Of a stretch of 64,000 bases of DNA, positions 35,569-48,668 are shown piece by piece. The stretch is from Crocodylus rhombifer (lineage: Eukaryota; Chordata; Crocodylia; Crocodylidae), in contig JAVSML010025534.1 of NCBI GenBank assembly GCA_038503035.1, forward strand, positions 755,041 to 819,040. The letters run 5' to 3'. The notes under the pieces were generated by a model. The model was not told where the DNA came from. It saw nothing but the letters and a program-made list of their open reading frames with translations, and did not search any database. The translations under genes were made by a program, and so were the position numbers. Positions within the stretch are counted from its first letter, which is position 1, and each line of letters opens with the position of its first letter.

Positions 35569-37300
35569 TCATAGACATTAGGGCTGGAAGGGACCTTGGA
35601 AGATCATCAAGTCCATCCCCTTGCCCAAAGGGCAGGAAGTCAGCAGGGGTCATAGGAGCCCAGCAAAACAGACATCCAAATGTCTCTTGAAGGCATTCAA
35701 AGTAGACTGCCACTGGAGGTGGTTCAAGCACCTATTTCAAACCTTGGGGGCTTGGACAGTATATAAGTTCTTTCTTATGTCCAGCCTGAAACAGTCACGG
35801 AGGAGTTTGTGACCATTCAATCTTCTCATCCCTTGGGGTGCTCTGGTTAACAGATGTTCCCCCAGATCCTAGTGAGCACCCCTGATAAACTTATAGGTGG
35901 CCACCAGATCACTCCTGAGTCTGCACTTTTCCAGGCTAAAGAGTCCCATAGTTCTCAGCCTGGCTTCATAAGGTCTGTTTTCCTGACCACTTATCATGCA
36001 TGTCGCTCTCCTCTGACTCTCTCAAGCTTCTTCATGTCCTTTTTGAATTGTGGAGCCTGTCTACAGCCTTACCAAGGCTGAATAAAACAGGAGAATGACA
36101 TCCTGGGATTTGCTCAAAAAGCATCTATGAATGCAAGCCAGTGTTTTGCTTGCTTTACTAGCTGTAGCATCACATTGAAGGCTTATGTTCATCTTGTGGT
36201 CAATCATGACCCTCAAGTCCCTTTTGTCCGAAGTGCTAGCCAGCATAGCACTGCCGAGCCTATAAGCATGCTGCGGGTTTTTCCTCCCAAGGTGGAGTAC
36301 CTTGTATTTTTCGATGTTAAATGCCATCAGGTTCTCATCTTCCCATTTCTTGAGCCTGTTGAGGTCAACATAGATTGCCTTCCTGTCCTCAGGCATGTAC
36401 GCTTTATTCCGAAGTTTGGTGTCATTGGTGAACTTGGCCAGTCCGCTTCTGACGCTAATGCCCACATCACTAATGAAGATGTTGAACAACATAAGCCCAA
36501 GGACAGAGCCTTGAGGGACCGCACTGGTCACAGTGCTCCATGATTATTGACTTCCGCAAACCATCACCCTTTGGGTCTGACCACGTAGCCAATTCCCCAG
36601 CCAGTGGATTGTGGAGAAGTCAAGGCTGCAGTTGGACAGTTTTGCCAAGAGATGATCATGGGATACCAGATAGAAGGCTTTTTTAAAGTCATGATATATT
36701 ATATCAATCTCTTCCCCCTTGTGCAGGTGATAGGTCACCTAGTCATAAAAGGAAATAAGATTGGTCAAGCAAGACCTACCTGTGACAAACCCATGCTGGC
36801 TATCCCTCAGGATTTTGCTATCAGCCAGTCTGTTGAAAATGGTCTCTTTGATAATCTTTTCTAGCATTTTCCCCAGGATAGAGGTCAGGTTGATGGGCCT
36901 GTAGTTTGCTGGATCCTCTCCTTGGCCTTCTTCGAGACAACATTGGCCTTCTTCCAATCTTTGGGCACTTCACCAGAGCATCAGGAGTTCTTGAAGATCC
37001 GTGCCAGGGGCTGGGCTATGCTGCTCACCAGCTCCTTGAATATTCTGGGGTGTAAGCTGTCAGGGCCAGCTGACTTGAAGGTCTCCAGCCTCTCAAGGTG
37101 TTCCTTTACAAGGGCAGCATTGATCGAGGGTAAGGAATCTCCCTACTCCAGGGGGTAGGGGTGTCCCTTGGGACTGGTGAAAGACTGATGCAAAGTACCC
37201 ATTTAGCAAGTTGGCTTTTTCCTGGTCGTCGGTTGTCAGTTCTCCCATCTGGTTTAGCAGGGGTTCAATGTTGCCCTTGCTTTTTCTCTGGCTCCCCACA
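35569..37300 (-). pseudogene. CR1 LINE ORF2, reverse transcriptase half
   Basis: This is the RT and 3' UTR of the most complete CR1 in the window (minus strand). Upstream to downstream it shows EPLLNQMGELTTDDQEKANL (from about 37263), DSQHGFVTGRSCLTNLISFY (from about 36810), a VSHDHLLAKL region and GSVLGLMLFNIFISDV (from about 36510). The catalytic FADD motif has become FTND at 36432-36421, losing one of the two adjacent aspartates. The KVLHLGRKNPQHAYRLGS and AYMPEDRK segments follow. The 3' terminus (TTCATAGACATTAGGGCTGG) lies at 35569-35588. Frameshifts at several points confirm that it is dead. Confidence 0.85.
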
Positions 37301-38303
37301 TATCTGAAAAAGGACTTTTTTATTGTCCTTGATGCTTCTAGCCAGTTGGAGTTCAGTCATAGCCTTGGGTTTCCTGGTTTGGTTTCTGCAGGTCCAGACC
37401 AGTGCAGAATATTTCTCCTTGGAGAAGGATCTCATCCTCTATCCTTTGTAGGCCTTACTTTTTAGATGCAGGAGGTCCACTAGTTCTCTGCAGAGCCATG
37501 GGTGCTGTTGTGCCCTTTTGCTGCCTTTCTTCTGAGATGGGCTAAACTTTGCTTGTGCATTGAGGATCACTCCCTTGAGGAGCAACCACTCATCCTGAAC
37601 TCCTCTCCCTTTTGGGCCGAGGCCCTTTAGGGCCTCACTGACAAACCACTTGATCTTGTCAAAGTCAGCTTTCCTGAAGTCGAAGACTTCTGTATTGCTG
37701 ACTGACTTGCCAGCTTTACGGCGGATGGTGAAAGTGATCAGCTCATGGTCACTGGTTACCCAGTTTCCCTTCTATTGTTAGGTCACTGATAAGGTCATCC
37801 CCCATTGCCAGTACCAGGTCGAGCAGTGCTTTACCGCTCATTGGCCCATAGACTTCTTGCAGCAGATAGAAGTCATCCACACACGTGAGAAAACTTTGTG
37901 ACCATTCAGATTTGGCTGAGCGTTGTTCCCATGAGATATCTGGGTAGTTAAAATCTCCCATGACAACAATGGACCAGGAGTGTGTGGCCTCAGTCACTTC
38001 CCTGGTGAACTCCTGGTCAAGCTCTTGATCCTGGGTAGGAGGTCTATAATAGACTCCCACCCTTGTGTCCTCTGTGCCATGTTCCCCATGGATTTTCACC
38101 CAGAGGGTCTCCAGCCATCCACGCTGGATGCCAATGTTGGCTTGCAGGGACATGTAGCTTTCCTTGACATAGAGAACTACACCCCTGCCCCTTTTATCCA
38201 CAGGATCTCTCCTGTACAAGGTATAGGCATCTATACCTGTGGCCCAGTCATGAGTGGAGTCCCACCAGGTCTCCATTATCCATATGAGATTGTAGTCATT
38301 CAT
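37301..38303 (-). pseudogene. CR1 LINE ORF2, apurinic-like endonuclease domain
   Basis: This is the endonuclease that nicks target DNA to prime CR1 reverse transcription. The 184-aa open segment 38303-37749 contains METWWDS (the ETWW block with its metal-binding glutamate), RRDPVDKRGRGVVLYVKES, VYYRPPTQDQ and VVMGDFNYPDISWE (the GDFN block). The frame then breaks near 37755, and the terminal SDH block is found in the next frame (around 37745). The linker to RT (37720-37301) is open in pieces. The start of the domain (the usual NARSL segment) is not in this frame, so the N-terminal part is decayed. Confidence 0.85.
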
Positions 38304-39700
38304 GTTTAGCAGGAGGACAAGTTCTTCTTTTTATTCCCCAAGCTTCTGGCATTAGTGTACAGGCAGGCAAGCATCCCACAGAGCATTCCAGGACTGGGGA
38401 AGTGGTGGGCTCCCTAGAGTGCCTAGGCTTGCTGGCTTTGCAAGGGTTGCTCAGTGGGCCAACAGTGGTGGTTGTACCCCCATCCCCCAGCAGGCTTAGT
38501 TTAAATCCTGGTGGAGCAGGTCAGCCAGTCTGGCTGAGAAGAGCCTCCTCCTCAGTGGAGAAAGGTGGAGGCTCCACCTCCACCAGGAAGCACCAGGAAG
38601 TCTGCTGCTTCCCAGCAGCTCACTGCCTCTCTCACCAAAGATCAGACTGTGGTCATGGAAGCCAGAGCCTTCCTGGTGACATCAGCGCTGCAGTCTTTGG
38701 TTCATTACCTCAATCCTCCTCTTCCTCCACAGCCCGTAGCCCAAAACTGGGAGGATCGAAGAGAACACAACCTGCATCCCCAGCCCCTTAATCCCCACTC
38801 CCAAATCCCTGTAGCACATGGATAAGGAGCATAGGGTAGTGGTCAGTGGGCCAGAGGAGCCCAGGGATCTTCTCTGCAATGTCTCAGATATGGGCTCCTG
38901 AGAAGCAGCAGACTTCCTGGGATAAGAGGTGGGGGCAGCAGATTGCTCCCTCAGTCCCCCTCAGGATGGAGTCTCCCAAAACAAGGACTTTGCGTTTTGT
39001 CTTGGGGAGAGCAGGGGTGGTAGCTACAGCTGAGCCTGTGTTGCCTGCGGGAACTGGCAGCTTGGCAGGCTCTTCTGGGGCTGCAAGAGATTTGTACCTG
39101 TTGGAAAGCTCCAGTGGGGTGGAGACCCTGGTGCAGCAGGTCTTAGGGGCCTTGACCACCTTGGTCCAACCCCGTGGCTAGACAGAAGGGGAGGTCCCCG
39201 AGTCCTAGCCTGTCCTGGGAGGTGACCTTGGTAGACCCTCCACCTCCAGGGGTGAAGGGCCTGGCAGTAGGAACTGATCTCCTACTCACAGTCCCTGATG
39301 GCACCCAGTCTCTGGACTGTGGCCTGGAGCTCCTCCAGCTGGCACACCAGAGACCCCAAAAGGGAGCAGACCTTAGAAGAGGAGGTGGCCATGCTCCCAT
39401 ACCCCAGAGCCTGAAAAAGAGACAGGGCAGCCCCCACAGCTGAGAGCCAGAGACTCTTTCTGCAGACTCTGTCTGCATGGAACCTGGAACCATGGGCTCC
39501 ATCTGGGTGGAGGCCTCTGAGGAGCCAGAGGGTGAGGCCACAAGCCCTGAGGGGGTCCTCAGGGTGCAGTGTGTGCCCATCCGTGTAATGCCACTGGTGG
39601 GCTGGCTACAGCTGTGACTGGCTTCCCTAGGGGGGTGCGCTGACAGGGCCTTGAGTCCTCCTGCTCTCCCTCCTGTGTGAACTCCCATGCTAACTTGCAC
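38304..39700 (-). pseudogene. CR1 LINE ORF1 relic and 5' region
   Basis: CR1 ORF1 product: a nucleic-acid chaperone with an N-terminal coiled coil and, in this subfamily, a GDS esterase-like domain. On the minus strand 39390-39290 encodes a leucine/glutamate-rich coiled-coil segment (SLVCQLEELQATVQRLGAIR). 39159-38884 encodes TKRKVLVLGDSILRGTEGAI, the esterase nucleophile block, then LLSQEVCCFSGAHI. 38830-38740 supplies GIKGLGMQVVFSSILPV. An in-frame stop follows the coiled coil and there are frameshifts. The GC-rich sequence up to about 39950 is probably the 5' UTR. Together with 35569-38303 this is close to a full-length CR1. Confidence 0.75.
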
Positions 39701-39989
39701 ACCAGGCAGACAAGCATCCCTGTTTACGCAGCCTGTTCACATGGCTCCCTGGGGGGCTGAGTGAAGCAGGGGCTGGGGTGGGGTGAGACCCTTCTCAGCT
39801 CCGGCTCAGCTGCATCCTCGCAGCTGGGCTGGGCTAGTCCCTCCCACCATGGGGCCCTGCTGACCTCTGGCTGCTGCTGGGGGTTGGCGGGGGTGCTCCG
39901 TGGCAGTTGGGGGTCAGTGGGGGCTTCAGGGTGTGGAGGCACAGAGGGCTTTCACCTGCGCATCTCACACTGCTCCCAGAACCTAACTG

Positions 39990-40220
39990 GGTTTTTTTTT
40001 TTTCAGTTGGCAGGCCCTTATAAACCACCTACACATGTCTACACATGCATTAAATATTCCCACTTAAAATTTGAAAATCTGATACTTGGTTCGGGCAGGT
40101 ATCAAATTTAAACTCACACAGCCTAAAAGCTGCATTAAGGGGACATATGTGTAGAGACGCACCCCTAATGTGGCTTAAATTGCGCTAAACTGCATTAAAT
40201 GACCATGTGTAGACATACCC
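39990..40220. mobile_element. Right part of the TIR DNA transposon split by CR1
   Basis: Sequence with TCTACACATGCATTAAATAT (~40038), ATGTGTAGAGACGCACCCCT (~40146) and the terminal ATGTGTAGACATACCC ending at 40220. It mirrors 34688-34790 in inverted orientation. Confidence 0.45.
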
Positions 40221-40311
40221 ACTGCATCCTACTCCACTTAGGTAAACTGTTGGTTACAAAAAAGACACAATGAGTAACTATTTTACAAAGAAGGAGGATC
40301 CACCCAGGTTT

Positions 40312-40385
40312 TAGACCAATAGCCTAGTGTCTAGGATTCTTGCTTTGGGAGGTGGGAGACCTAAGTTTTAGGCATATTTCATCCA
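40312..40385 (+). repeat. tRNA-derived SINE-like relic, copy A
   Basis: CCAATAGCCTAGTGTCTAGG followed by ATTCTTGCTTTGGGAGGTGG and GAGACCTAAGTTTTAGG keeps the spacing of a tRNA box A, anticodon arm and box B, in degraded form. It is similar to 54836-54905 and 63786-63850. Confidence 0.45.
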
Positions 40386-41589
40386 GAGAGGTTTTGTGTC
40401 AGCATCTCCCAGTTCCCCAACTACCAACTACCCAACAAAAGACCCCAATTACCAGGGCAGGGATGAGAGGGGGCTGAGATCACTATTCTGGACAGCTTCA
40501 GCAGGAGGGAGTTGTGCAGCTAAAGTATATATCTGGGGCTAGGAAGAGAACAAGCCTGAGGGAATGTATATCAGTAAGGTGAGAATTCCTCAGGAAGGGA
40601 GGGAACATCCCAATGGTGTTTTTGCAAGTACTTTTTAAAAGGAGATGTTGGATTTGGTGTGTATGTTTAGATTTGAAGTTTTGGGGTGGCCATGTCTTTT
40701 GCCTCTGTGTGTTTACATTGCTTAGGACAATGCAGTGATGATGAGTCTATGGCTCGGGTTCCTAGGTGCTACTGCAGTACAAATAATATGATCAAGAGAG
40801 AGTAAAAGACTATAATGAACCTGAGTGGGAACGGAAAGGGAGTCATTTATGGTAGATACAGCTGGAGAAACTGTGGAATAAAAAAAAATGCACAATCATT
40901 CCATCAAACTCTAAATGAAATTTGATTTGAGTGCTCAAATCAAATGACCTGAATTAGTCATCTTGGTATAATTTCTATTCTTGAGTACAGAGAGGAGTAG
41001 AAAGAGAAAAGCAAATGATAACTGAAATAAAGTCACCTGAACATGAGTAAGCAGGTTTTTAGGAGTGGTGCTCCAGGTCATAAAAAACATTGTAGCATGG
41101 TAAATTCAATAAATGAACCAAATAATACATGCAAAAGATATGAATGGGTAGCTAGATACTAAGCACAGATGATACCGTGCTTATTAACACAGTAACAGTG
41201 CAACAATATATGGAAAACCTTGGGTAACCCCCCTGGCTGTAAAGCAATTAATCAAACCAGATGCACAAGGATATGTGACAAGGCCCTTCTCAAACAGGAC
41301 TGTGCATGCAAATGCAATTACATTGTATGGCTGTGAAAAGAGAAAAATGAAGGGTACACTTTTAAAATGGTACTTACAGTGCTTTGTATATTGTTCTCTC
41401 TGTCTGGCATCTATGGAGTCCAGATAGCTTTGACAGGATCCTTCTCAACAGTTGTTCCTTTCCAGCTGCCACTCACTAAAGTGCACTCACCTTCTTCTAA
41501 AGAAAGCCAAAACCCCAGGTCCTTCTTTTGTGTACCACACTTATATTCATTTTAACCAGGGGGTGGGAAAAAAAGAATAGGACCTTGCA

Positions 41590-41621
41590 TGCACATGCAC
41601 ACGCACACACACACACACACA
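41590..41621. repeat. (CA)n microsatellite
   Basis: CACATGCACACGCACACACA continues as a CA run to about 41621. A simple dinucleotide repeat. Confidence 0.9.
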
Positions 41622-44090
41622 ACCATGTAACTTAGGTGCCCAATCATACGGCTTGAGACCAGGATTTGACATTAGGAGGTTAGAGGGAAAGTTACCCCAC
41701 ACCTACCTATGGTGGGCTTCTAACCCCTTCCTCTAAAGTATGCAAGGCTTTTAGAGATAACTCCCAAGAAACAGCAAGATTAAATAATGACACTTAAATA
41801 TTTTTAACTCTTTTGGGTTTTTTTCCAGATGCTTCCATTTTAAGAGGTCATGCATTGCTCTGCAGCCATCCTGATAGACAATTACAATTTTTGTATGAAC
41901 AAAATCTAAGGCCTTAGTTACATGACTCCAAGAGCTCAAACTTTAAGGGAAAAAAAATTACCAACTATTGGGAGAGTTGCAATAAGATTGCAAGCTGCCA
42001 AACCCAAACCCATCATCACTGATGACAAACACAGCTGTTTCTGATGCTGTTTCAGCACCTAAGATACCTTTTCATAGGTGTTTATGTATATCTAGTTTAT
42101 GTGTGCATTTTAGATAATATTGTTTTAAAAGCATTTTAATAAGTGTGATTTTGTGTTTTGTATAAAGGAGAACTTCTAAAATGTAGCACTCATAATGATG
42201 CATTAAAGAGTCTGCTTCCAACAGTATCTGTTCCCAAAGTCTGATCTTCAGGAACGGTTGTTTCCAGCAAAGTTCTGTCCTTCCCCTACTTTGAACAGAT
42301 TATTGGTGACAAAAATATCTTGCATCAGAGCACACAGTTATGAGGAATTAACCTACATTTTAGTTTTAGAGGCTGATATAAATCTGTTGATTAACACTTG
42401 TTAAGTTGGAAGAAGAGAAAAATCACTTCAGTGACAGTTTCCCGGTTAAAGGGATCTGTAGAAAACAGAAGCAAATGAGCAGAGAAGCTAGTGGTAAATG
42501 CTAGGTTTAATTCACCAGTAGGATAGGGATTCACAATGCTCCTAAGGAAAGTATATTGTGTACAGGCCCCTGATTCTAACCTTACCTTGTAATCACTTTT
42601 TACCCCATGTGTACACATAATTCTAGGAGAATTTGCATATAGCTATACAGACCATAGTTTGACTTTTGTAAGGTTCAGTGGCCTGATCCACTGGAAATCA
42701 AAGGAAAGACTTTAATTAATTTTAATGGTATTTTATTCAGGCCTTTACTGAGGCCAGATAATATAAACTTGGCTTCCTAGGATATGTGCAGCCATTTACC
42801 AGACAGGTGATAATGGTGAATAGCTGCTGGGAAGGGAAGTAGGTGACGGTGATAGATGATGTGAATTATACAACTAAGAACAATAAAGCAGCATCCTTGT
42901 GAGTGCCTCTGAAGTGTACTCCAAGCTTGTTTGGGACTGAAAATCTGGTGAGCTGGAAGCAGTTTACTTAGGTTCAACCCTCTCTAACTGACTTGGAGAC
43001 CTTTATGATGTTGCTAAATACATGAAATGATTTAGAGAGTGAACCTTGGCACCCACAGCAAAGTTAGAAAGAGAAGAGATACTTCAGAATTCAATTTGCT
43101 CTGCATTAACTTGAGATCTGCTCCTCATTATCTGTTTTAACTGCTTGTTTTATCTAAACTGCTAAAGAGTCACATGAGTGGGAAAGAAAATTAAGAGATT
43201 TCAAATTTGTTGCTCTAAGCAGAATGACTTCCTTATCTAATCTAATAAGAGGTTGGATGAGTTTCCCTGTTTCAATACTCAGCATGTCCCAAATTTCCCT
43301 TCTATTAAAAAATTAACATAAAGAGTCTGGAGAATTTATCATACCATAATCAGAAAACTTTCCTGCAATGCCACCCTAAAACCGAAACCAAAAAAACCAA
43401 TAGATGACAAACTTTTGCTAGAGGCATTTTCTAACACAGTGGAACTTTAATTACATATTTGAGACCTTTGGAATAACAAAAAGACTTGAGTGATTCACAG
43501 ACGCAAGAAAGCATCCCAGCCATGCCAAATTGGCCTGTGATTGCATTAATACTTGAATAGGAGGCTCGTAAGGGAAACATTAAATGCAACAGGAAGCCAT
43601 GTTGATGATTTAATAAGATGGCATTTTACCTCGGTGATGATTCCCTGCCAACACCTGGATGAAGTCTTATGGGGCATTTGTAAGGCTGAGCTGATTTTCT
43701 GTTGAGATGAAAAATCAAGGCCCCTCATATTCTGGGAACCATCTTGTGCCTTCACATTCACCGGTGTGAATCTGGAGCAATTCCTTTGGCAGCAGTGCTT
43801 ATTTTAAATCCCTTAGAAATTTTAAACTGTGTTATCACTCCTGCTGAGCTGTGACCAGTTGAATCTTTCTCTGTTAACTGCATTCAGTTATTTGTGAGTG
43901 GGCATTGGCCCAAAGGGAAGAGAGAAAACTTTACCTATGGTTTTAAGAATAGGGATCTTATCTTCATAGGAGGGAACAGGAATGGTGGAGGGAGAATAAG
44001 GGGTCAGGACACGTGTAAATCACAACATCCTGATTACTCTGTGGCCTGCTGTTTTCTTTTCCTTCATTTTTTGCCTATCTTTTGTTATAG

Positions 44091-44485
44091 GTTGAAGGAA
44101 CTGGGCTTATTTAGTCTAGAGAAGCGATGACCAAGGCGGGATTTAATAGCCACTTTCAACTACTTGAAGAGGGGTTGACAAGAGGATGGAGCTCGACTGT
44201 TCTCATTGGTGGTAGATGACAGAACAAGGAGCAATGGGTTCAGGCTGCAGCAAGGGAAGCTTAGGTTAGATATTAGGAAAAACGTTCTTACAAGGAGGGT
44301 AGTAAAGCACTGGAACAGGTTACCCAGAGAGGTGGTGGAAGCTCCATCCTTGGAAGTGTTCAAGGCCCAGCTAGATAAAGCTTTGGCTGGGATGATCTAG
44401 TTGGGGATAGTCCTGCTTGGAGCAGGGGGTTGGAGATGACCTCTTGAGGTCCCTTCCCACTCTAATTTTTTATGATTTCTATGTT
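44091..44485 (+). pseudogene. CR1 LINE 3' fragment
   Basis: A plus-strand CR1 3' end: LKELGLFSLEKR at 44094-44128, then [20 protein letters not shown] and [20 protein letters not shown] from about 44240, with an open frame from 44206 to a stop at 44400. A 3' UTR (AGATGACCTCTTGAGGTCCC) and an ATGATTTCTATG terminus follow. It is 5' truncated, at a position where unrelated AT-rich DNA ends. The 3' UTR is uninterrupted, which gives the reference for the split copy at 30241/30853. Confidence 0.85.
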
Positions 44486-45784
44486 TTTAAATCCTAAACT
44501 ATTCAGAACAGTTCTACTGTTTTACATGGTTTTACAAACCCTACCACAGCTTTGCTTAGAGTAACTGGGGCTTTTGGGGGTTACTGCTAAATAAGGGTGA
44601 AATAATAGTAAGGATAAAAATGGTACTTCTGGAAGGAATGTATGCATACAGTTACTGCCAGCCAGTCCTAAAAACTTAAACGACACTCTGATAGCTAGAT
44701 CCCTTGTCTTTCCTAAATGGATATCATATATCTCATCTCTTCTTATTCTAATAGCTGTGTAGCCCTGTTGTGCATTGTTTAACACTGCTGTGCTCTACCC
44801 CAGGGACTGATACATTTCAGTGATAAGAGAAGTGATCTGTATTCTCAGGATGTGGCTTTTTGATTCACGTTTATGCTCAGGTCCCTTCACACAGCTCTGG
44901 CAGTGCAAAGGGGCCTCAGAGTGAAGGTAAAGTTTGCCTCTGTATTGTCCTTTTACACTGCCAGAGAAGTATGAAATAACTTGGGTGTAACTGAGAATCA
45001 GAACCTCAATGGCCTTTTAAGATTAAAGACAAAGAATACATTTTAAATAGCTCAATATTATTAAAGGCAAGGCATGTTTTACAACAGCAGTATCATGACT
45101 TTGGGCTTGAAAATGTTATGTTTTGAGGAAAGAAGGATACCCTTTTTTTTTTTTTCCACCTGCCTCCTAGTTCTTCAGTCTGTAGGTTGCACTCAGGTAA
45201 CATTTTCAAACTGTTCTCCACAGCCATGAAGGCTGCAAACATCATTAAAAAACCAAAAGCTGGGTTTCACATGTAATCACTTCTCTCAAAAACTGGGTCT
45301 TTAAGTAAATCATCAACCATCATGAGACTTGCGATCAAATTGTAATAGTTGGAAACACTGATTTATATTTACAGGAACATGGAACCTACTCTCTAGTTTG
45401 ACAAGCCCTTTTAAAACTAAAGCAATCGTGTGAAATGCATTCATGAAGCAGCTTAAAGGAAAATATCTCCAGGAATTGGATATCTGTGTTCAGTAACTGT
45501 CTGGAATAGATCCAAATCTGCTTTGAAAATTAAATAGAAAACATCAGAGATATTACTCATGAAGAAAAGACCACAGAGTAATTTAGCTGCCTACCAGAGG
45601 CATTTTATGCTGGAAAGTGAAAAAAGGGAGAGAGAAGTTCAACTACAAACAGGTTCAGGCAATAAGAAAAGGGATCATTTATTAGGTATACAACCAAACC
45701 CTAAAGCCATAGTATGTTTCACGTTTCCCAGTTTGCTGATGGCTGAGATTATTTTAAGGATAAAAATAAAAAGGGATTTTTTCA
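44486..45784. other. AT-rich intergenic DNA, nothing recognised
   Basis: Contains a poly-T run at 45144-45157. No supported feature. Confidence 0.45.
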
Positions 45785-47240
45785 TATTTCATAGATTTCA
45801 TAGACATTAGGGCCGGAAGGGACCTCGGAAAATCATAGAGTCCAGCCCCCTCCCAAAGGGCAGGAAGTCAGCTGGAGTCATAGGATCCCAGCAAGATAAG
45901 CATCTAATTTGCTCTTGAAGGTGTTCAATGTAGGTGCTTGAACCACCTCCGCTGGCAGGCTGTTCCAGACCTTGGGGGCTCGGACAGTAAAGAAATTCTT
46001 CCTTATGTCCAGCCTGAAATGGTCTTATAGTAGTTTATAACCGTTCGACCTCGTCATCCCTTGGGGCGCTCTGGTGAACAAACACTCCCCCAAATACTGG
46101 TGGTCACCCCTGATAAACTTATAGGTGGCCATCAGATCACCCCTGAGCCTGCGCTTTTCCAGGCTAAAGAGTCCCATGGCTCTTAGCCTGTCATCGTAAG
46201 ATCTGCTTTCCTGATCTCTGATCATGCACGTGGCTCTTCTCTGGACTCTCTCAAGCTTCTCCACAACCCTTTTGAATTGTGGTGCCCAAAACTGGATGCA
46301 ATACTCCAGCTGCAGCCTCACCAAGGCTGAGTACAAGGGGAGAAGGACATCCTGGGATTTGCTTGAGAAGAATCTATGGATGCAAGCCAGTGTTTTGGTT
46401 GCTTTACTAGCTGCAGCATCACATTGCTTGCTTATATTCAGCTTGTGGTCAGTGATGACCCCCAAGTCTCTTTCTTCTATAGCACTGCTGAGTCTATAAG
46501 GGTGCTGCAGGTTTTTCCTCAAGGTGGAGAACCTTGCATTTTCCAGTGTTAAACACCATCAGGTTCTCGTCCACCCATTCGCTGAGCCTGTCCAGGTCAG
46601 CCTGGATCACCCACCTGTCTTCTGGTGTGGATGCTTTGCCCCAAAGTTTGGTGTCATCAGCGAACTTGGCCAGTCTGCTTCTGACTCCAATGTCCACATC
46701 ATTAATAAAGATGTTGAACAATATGGGTCCAAGACAGAGCCTTGGGGGACCCCACTGGTCACAGGGCACCATGATGAGTGACTGCCATCAATTATTACCC
46801 TCTGGTTCCGACCACGGAGCCAATTTCCCAGCCAGTGGATCATGGTGGACCAAGGCCACAATTGTCCAGTTTGGCCAAGAGGTGATCATGGGATACCAGA
46901 TCAAAGGCTTTTTTGAAGTCAAGATATATGACATCAATCTCTTCTCCCTTGTCCAGGTGATAGGTCACCTGGTCATAGAAGGAAACAACATTGGTCAAGC
47001 AAGACTTACCCGCAACAAACCCGTGCTGGCTATCCCTTAGGATGTTGGCATCGGCAGTCCATTAAGGATGGCCTCTTTAATAAACTTTTCTAAGATCTTC
47101 CCCGGGATAGAAGTCAGGCTGATGGGCCTATAGTTAGTCGGATCTACTTTCCTCCCTTTCTTGAAGGTAGGCACCACATTGGCCTTTTTCCAGTCTTCGG
47201 GCACTACACCAGAGTGCCAGGAGGTCTCAAAAATTTTTAT
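45785..47240 (-). pseudogene. CR1 LINE ORF2 3' half, relatively well preserved
   Basis: A minus-strand CR1 truncated at its 5' end near 47240. The terminus is at 45785-45830 (TTTCATAGATTTCATAGACA; tandem copies of the 3' octamer-like end). RT pieces in order: a KKGRKVDPTNYRPISLTSIP-like block (~47160), palm segments, GPILFNIFINDVDIGVRSRL and FADD intact at 46664-46653, DLDRLSEWVDENLMVFNTGK, then the 165-aa open frame 46522-46025 carrying LVRLQLEYCIQFWAPQFKRV and LFSLEKRRLRGDLMATYKFI. It has fewer lesions than its neighbours, so it may be a younger insertion. It is of the same type as the 35569-39700 copy (shared 3' end and QHAYRLGSA/PYRLSSAI region). Confidence 0.85.
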
Positions 47241-48665
47241 TTTTTCAAGTCACAGTTCACACGCTGGCCCCCTCTATGTTCAGCAGAAGGTTCTTCCGTT
47301 TCTCTGGGAAGGTTTTTGGGTGCAGCATTGGAAGAGGTTGGGGAAAAAAAGCATAGCACGTGATCTGAATAGCCATACACTTTTGTTTAGTAGGTATTGG
47401 AAAAGAACAGGAGAAAGACTGCTCTTTGTTAAATGTTTGCCATTTTAGTCCTAGACAAGTTACACCTATTATTTTCCAGTAATCCACTTTAGTAAGCAAA
47501 AATAATAGGAGCCATTAATACTGCTTGAAAGCAAACCCTCCATCAGCAATTCCTAAAAACCCTGCTCTAAAGAAATTATATTTATAAGATGAATGATGTA
47601 CTATTACTTCAAATTGCTCTTTCAGGTTTCCCAAGTTAGCAGGCAACATACCTTTATATAATAAAGAAGCCGACTTCCAATTCATTCTCCTCCTGAGCTT
47701 TTTTGTCACCTAATAAGTTATTCTGGTGCTAGTCTCCTGTTACCTGTATGGTTTTCTCTATTCCTCATTGACAAATGAAAATACAAAATTACATTAATGG
47801 GGGACTATATTTAGAATTTGAAACCACTTGGGGCTCATTTTCCTAGTAAAAAAAATGAATCCCGTAAGATCTTTTGACTTACAAGCTGTCATATATGGGC
47901 ATTTTCAGGGAATCAGAGCTTTTTTTTCCCCAGGGAGGAAATGGGAGGGCTACCTGTTTGTCAACATGGTTTTGTACAGTTGTTTTGGTATTCTATTTCT
48001 ATGGTTTCTATGGTTTGGGGTTTTGGTAATTTTGGAGCTGTGGTGCTCACTTTTTATCTGTGAGCACACATTTCCTATGAAAAATATCACATGGGTATCA
48101 GTATTACTGAAGAAAGAAGTTAATTAGGTTATTTTGCTACTTTTCGTGTCAGTGAAAGATTATTTCTTCTGCTAAATTATCTAGCATAGCCTAGGCAGAG
48201 AGCAACAATTGCACTTTGCAAAAAAGATGGAGGTTTGACATTTGTTTCCTTCTGCATTGGAACACAACCAAGATCTTTCAAAATGTTTTTTTTTTTAAAT
48301 GAACAGAAGAGTCAGCTACAGACCCAGCCTGGAGTCATTAATAGCTCAGTGCATATGGCAGTCAGCTGAGATTTGAGCATATCTAAATTCAGGTCCCTTC
48401 TTCTGCTTGCTTTGGAACCGGTGCTTGCACCTTTGTCTCAACAAAGCAGCATTTTTTGACTGAAAGCAACTTCATCTGAATTTTTTTTTTGACATGTACC
48501 AATGTGATGTTTAGTCCAAACGGGGTTTACATAGCTCTGTCAATGGGGCCTTTGTCACATCCCTGGGGGCCAATTCCAGAGTCAAAGAGAACTCACCGTC
48601 CAGGTTGTTTATCTGCTATCCAATTACAATATTTCAATATTTATTTGTGTTGCATCTGATTATTC
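47241..48665. other. AT-rich intergenic DNA, nothing recognised
   Basis: No supported feature. T-rich and A-rich runs occur near 47915 and 48287. Confidence 0.45.
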
Positions 48666-48668
48666 TTA

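Larger units (their letters stand above)
40221..44087. other. AT-rich intergenic DNA
   Basis: No exon, RNA gene or long repeat was recognised apart from the SINE-like relic and microsatellite listed separately. 43500-43800 has a non-repetitive character suggestive of a conserved noncoding element, unverified. Confidence 0.4.
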
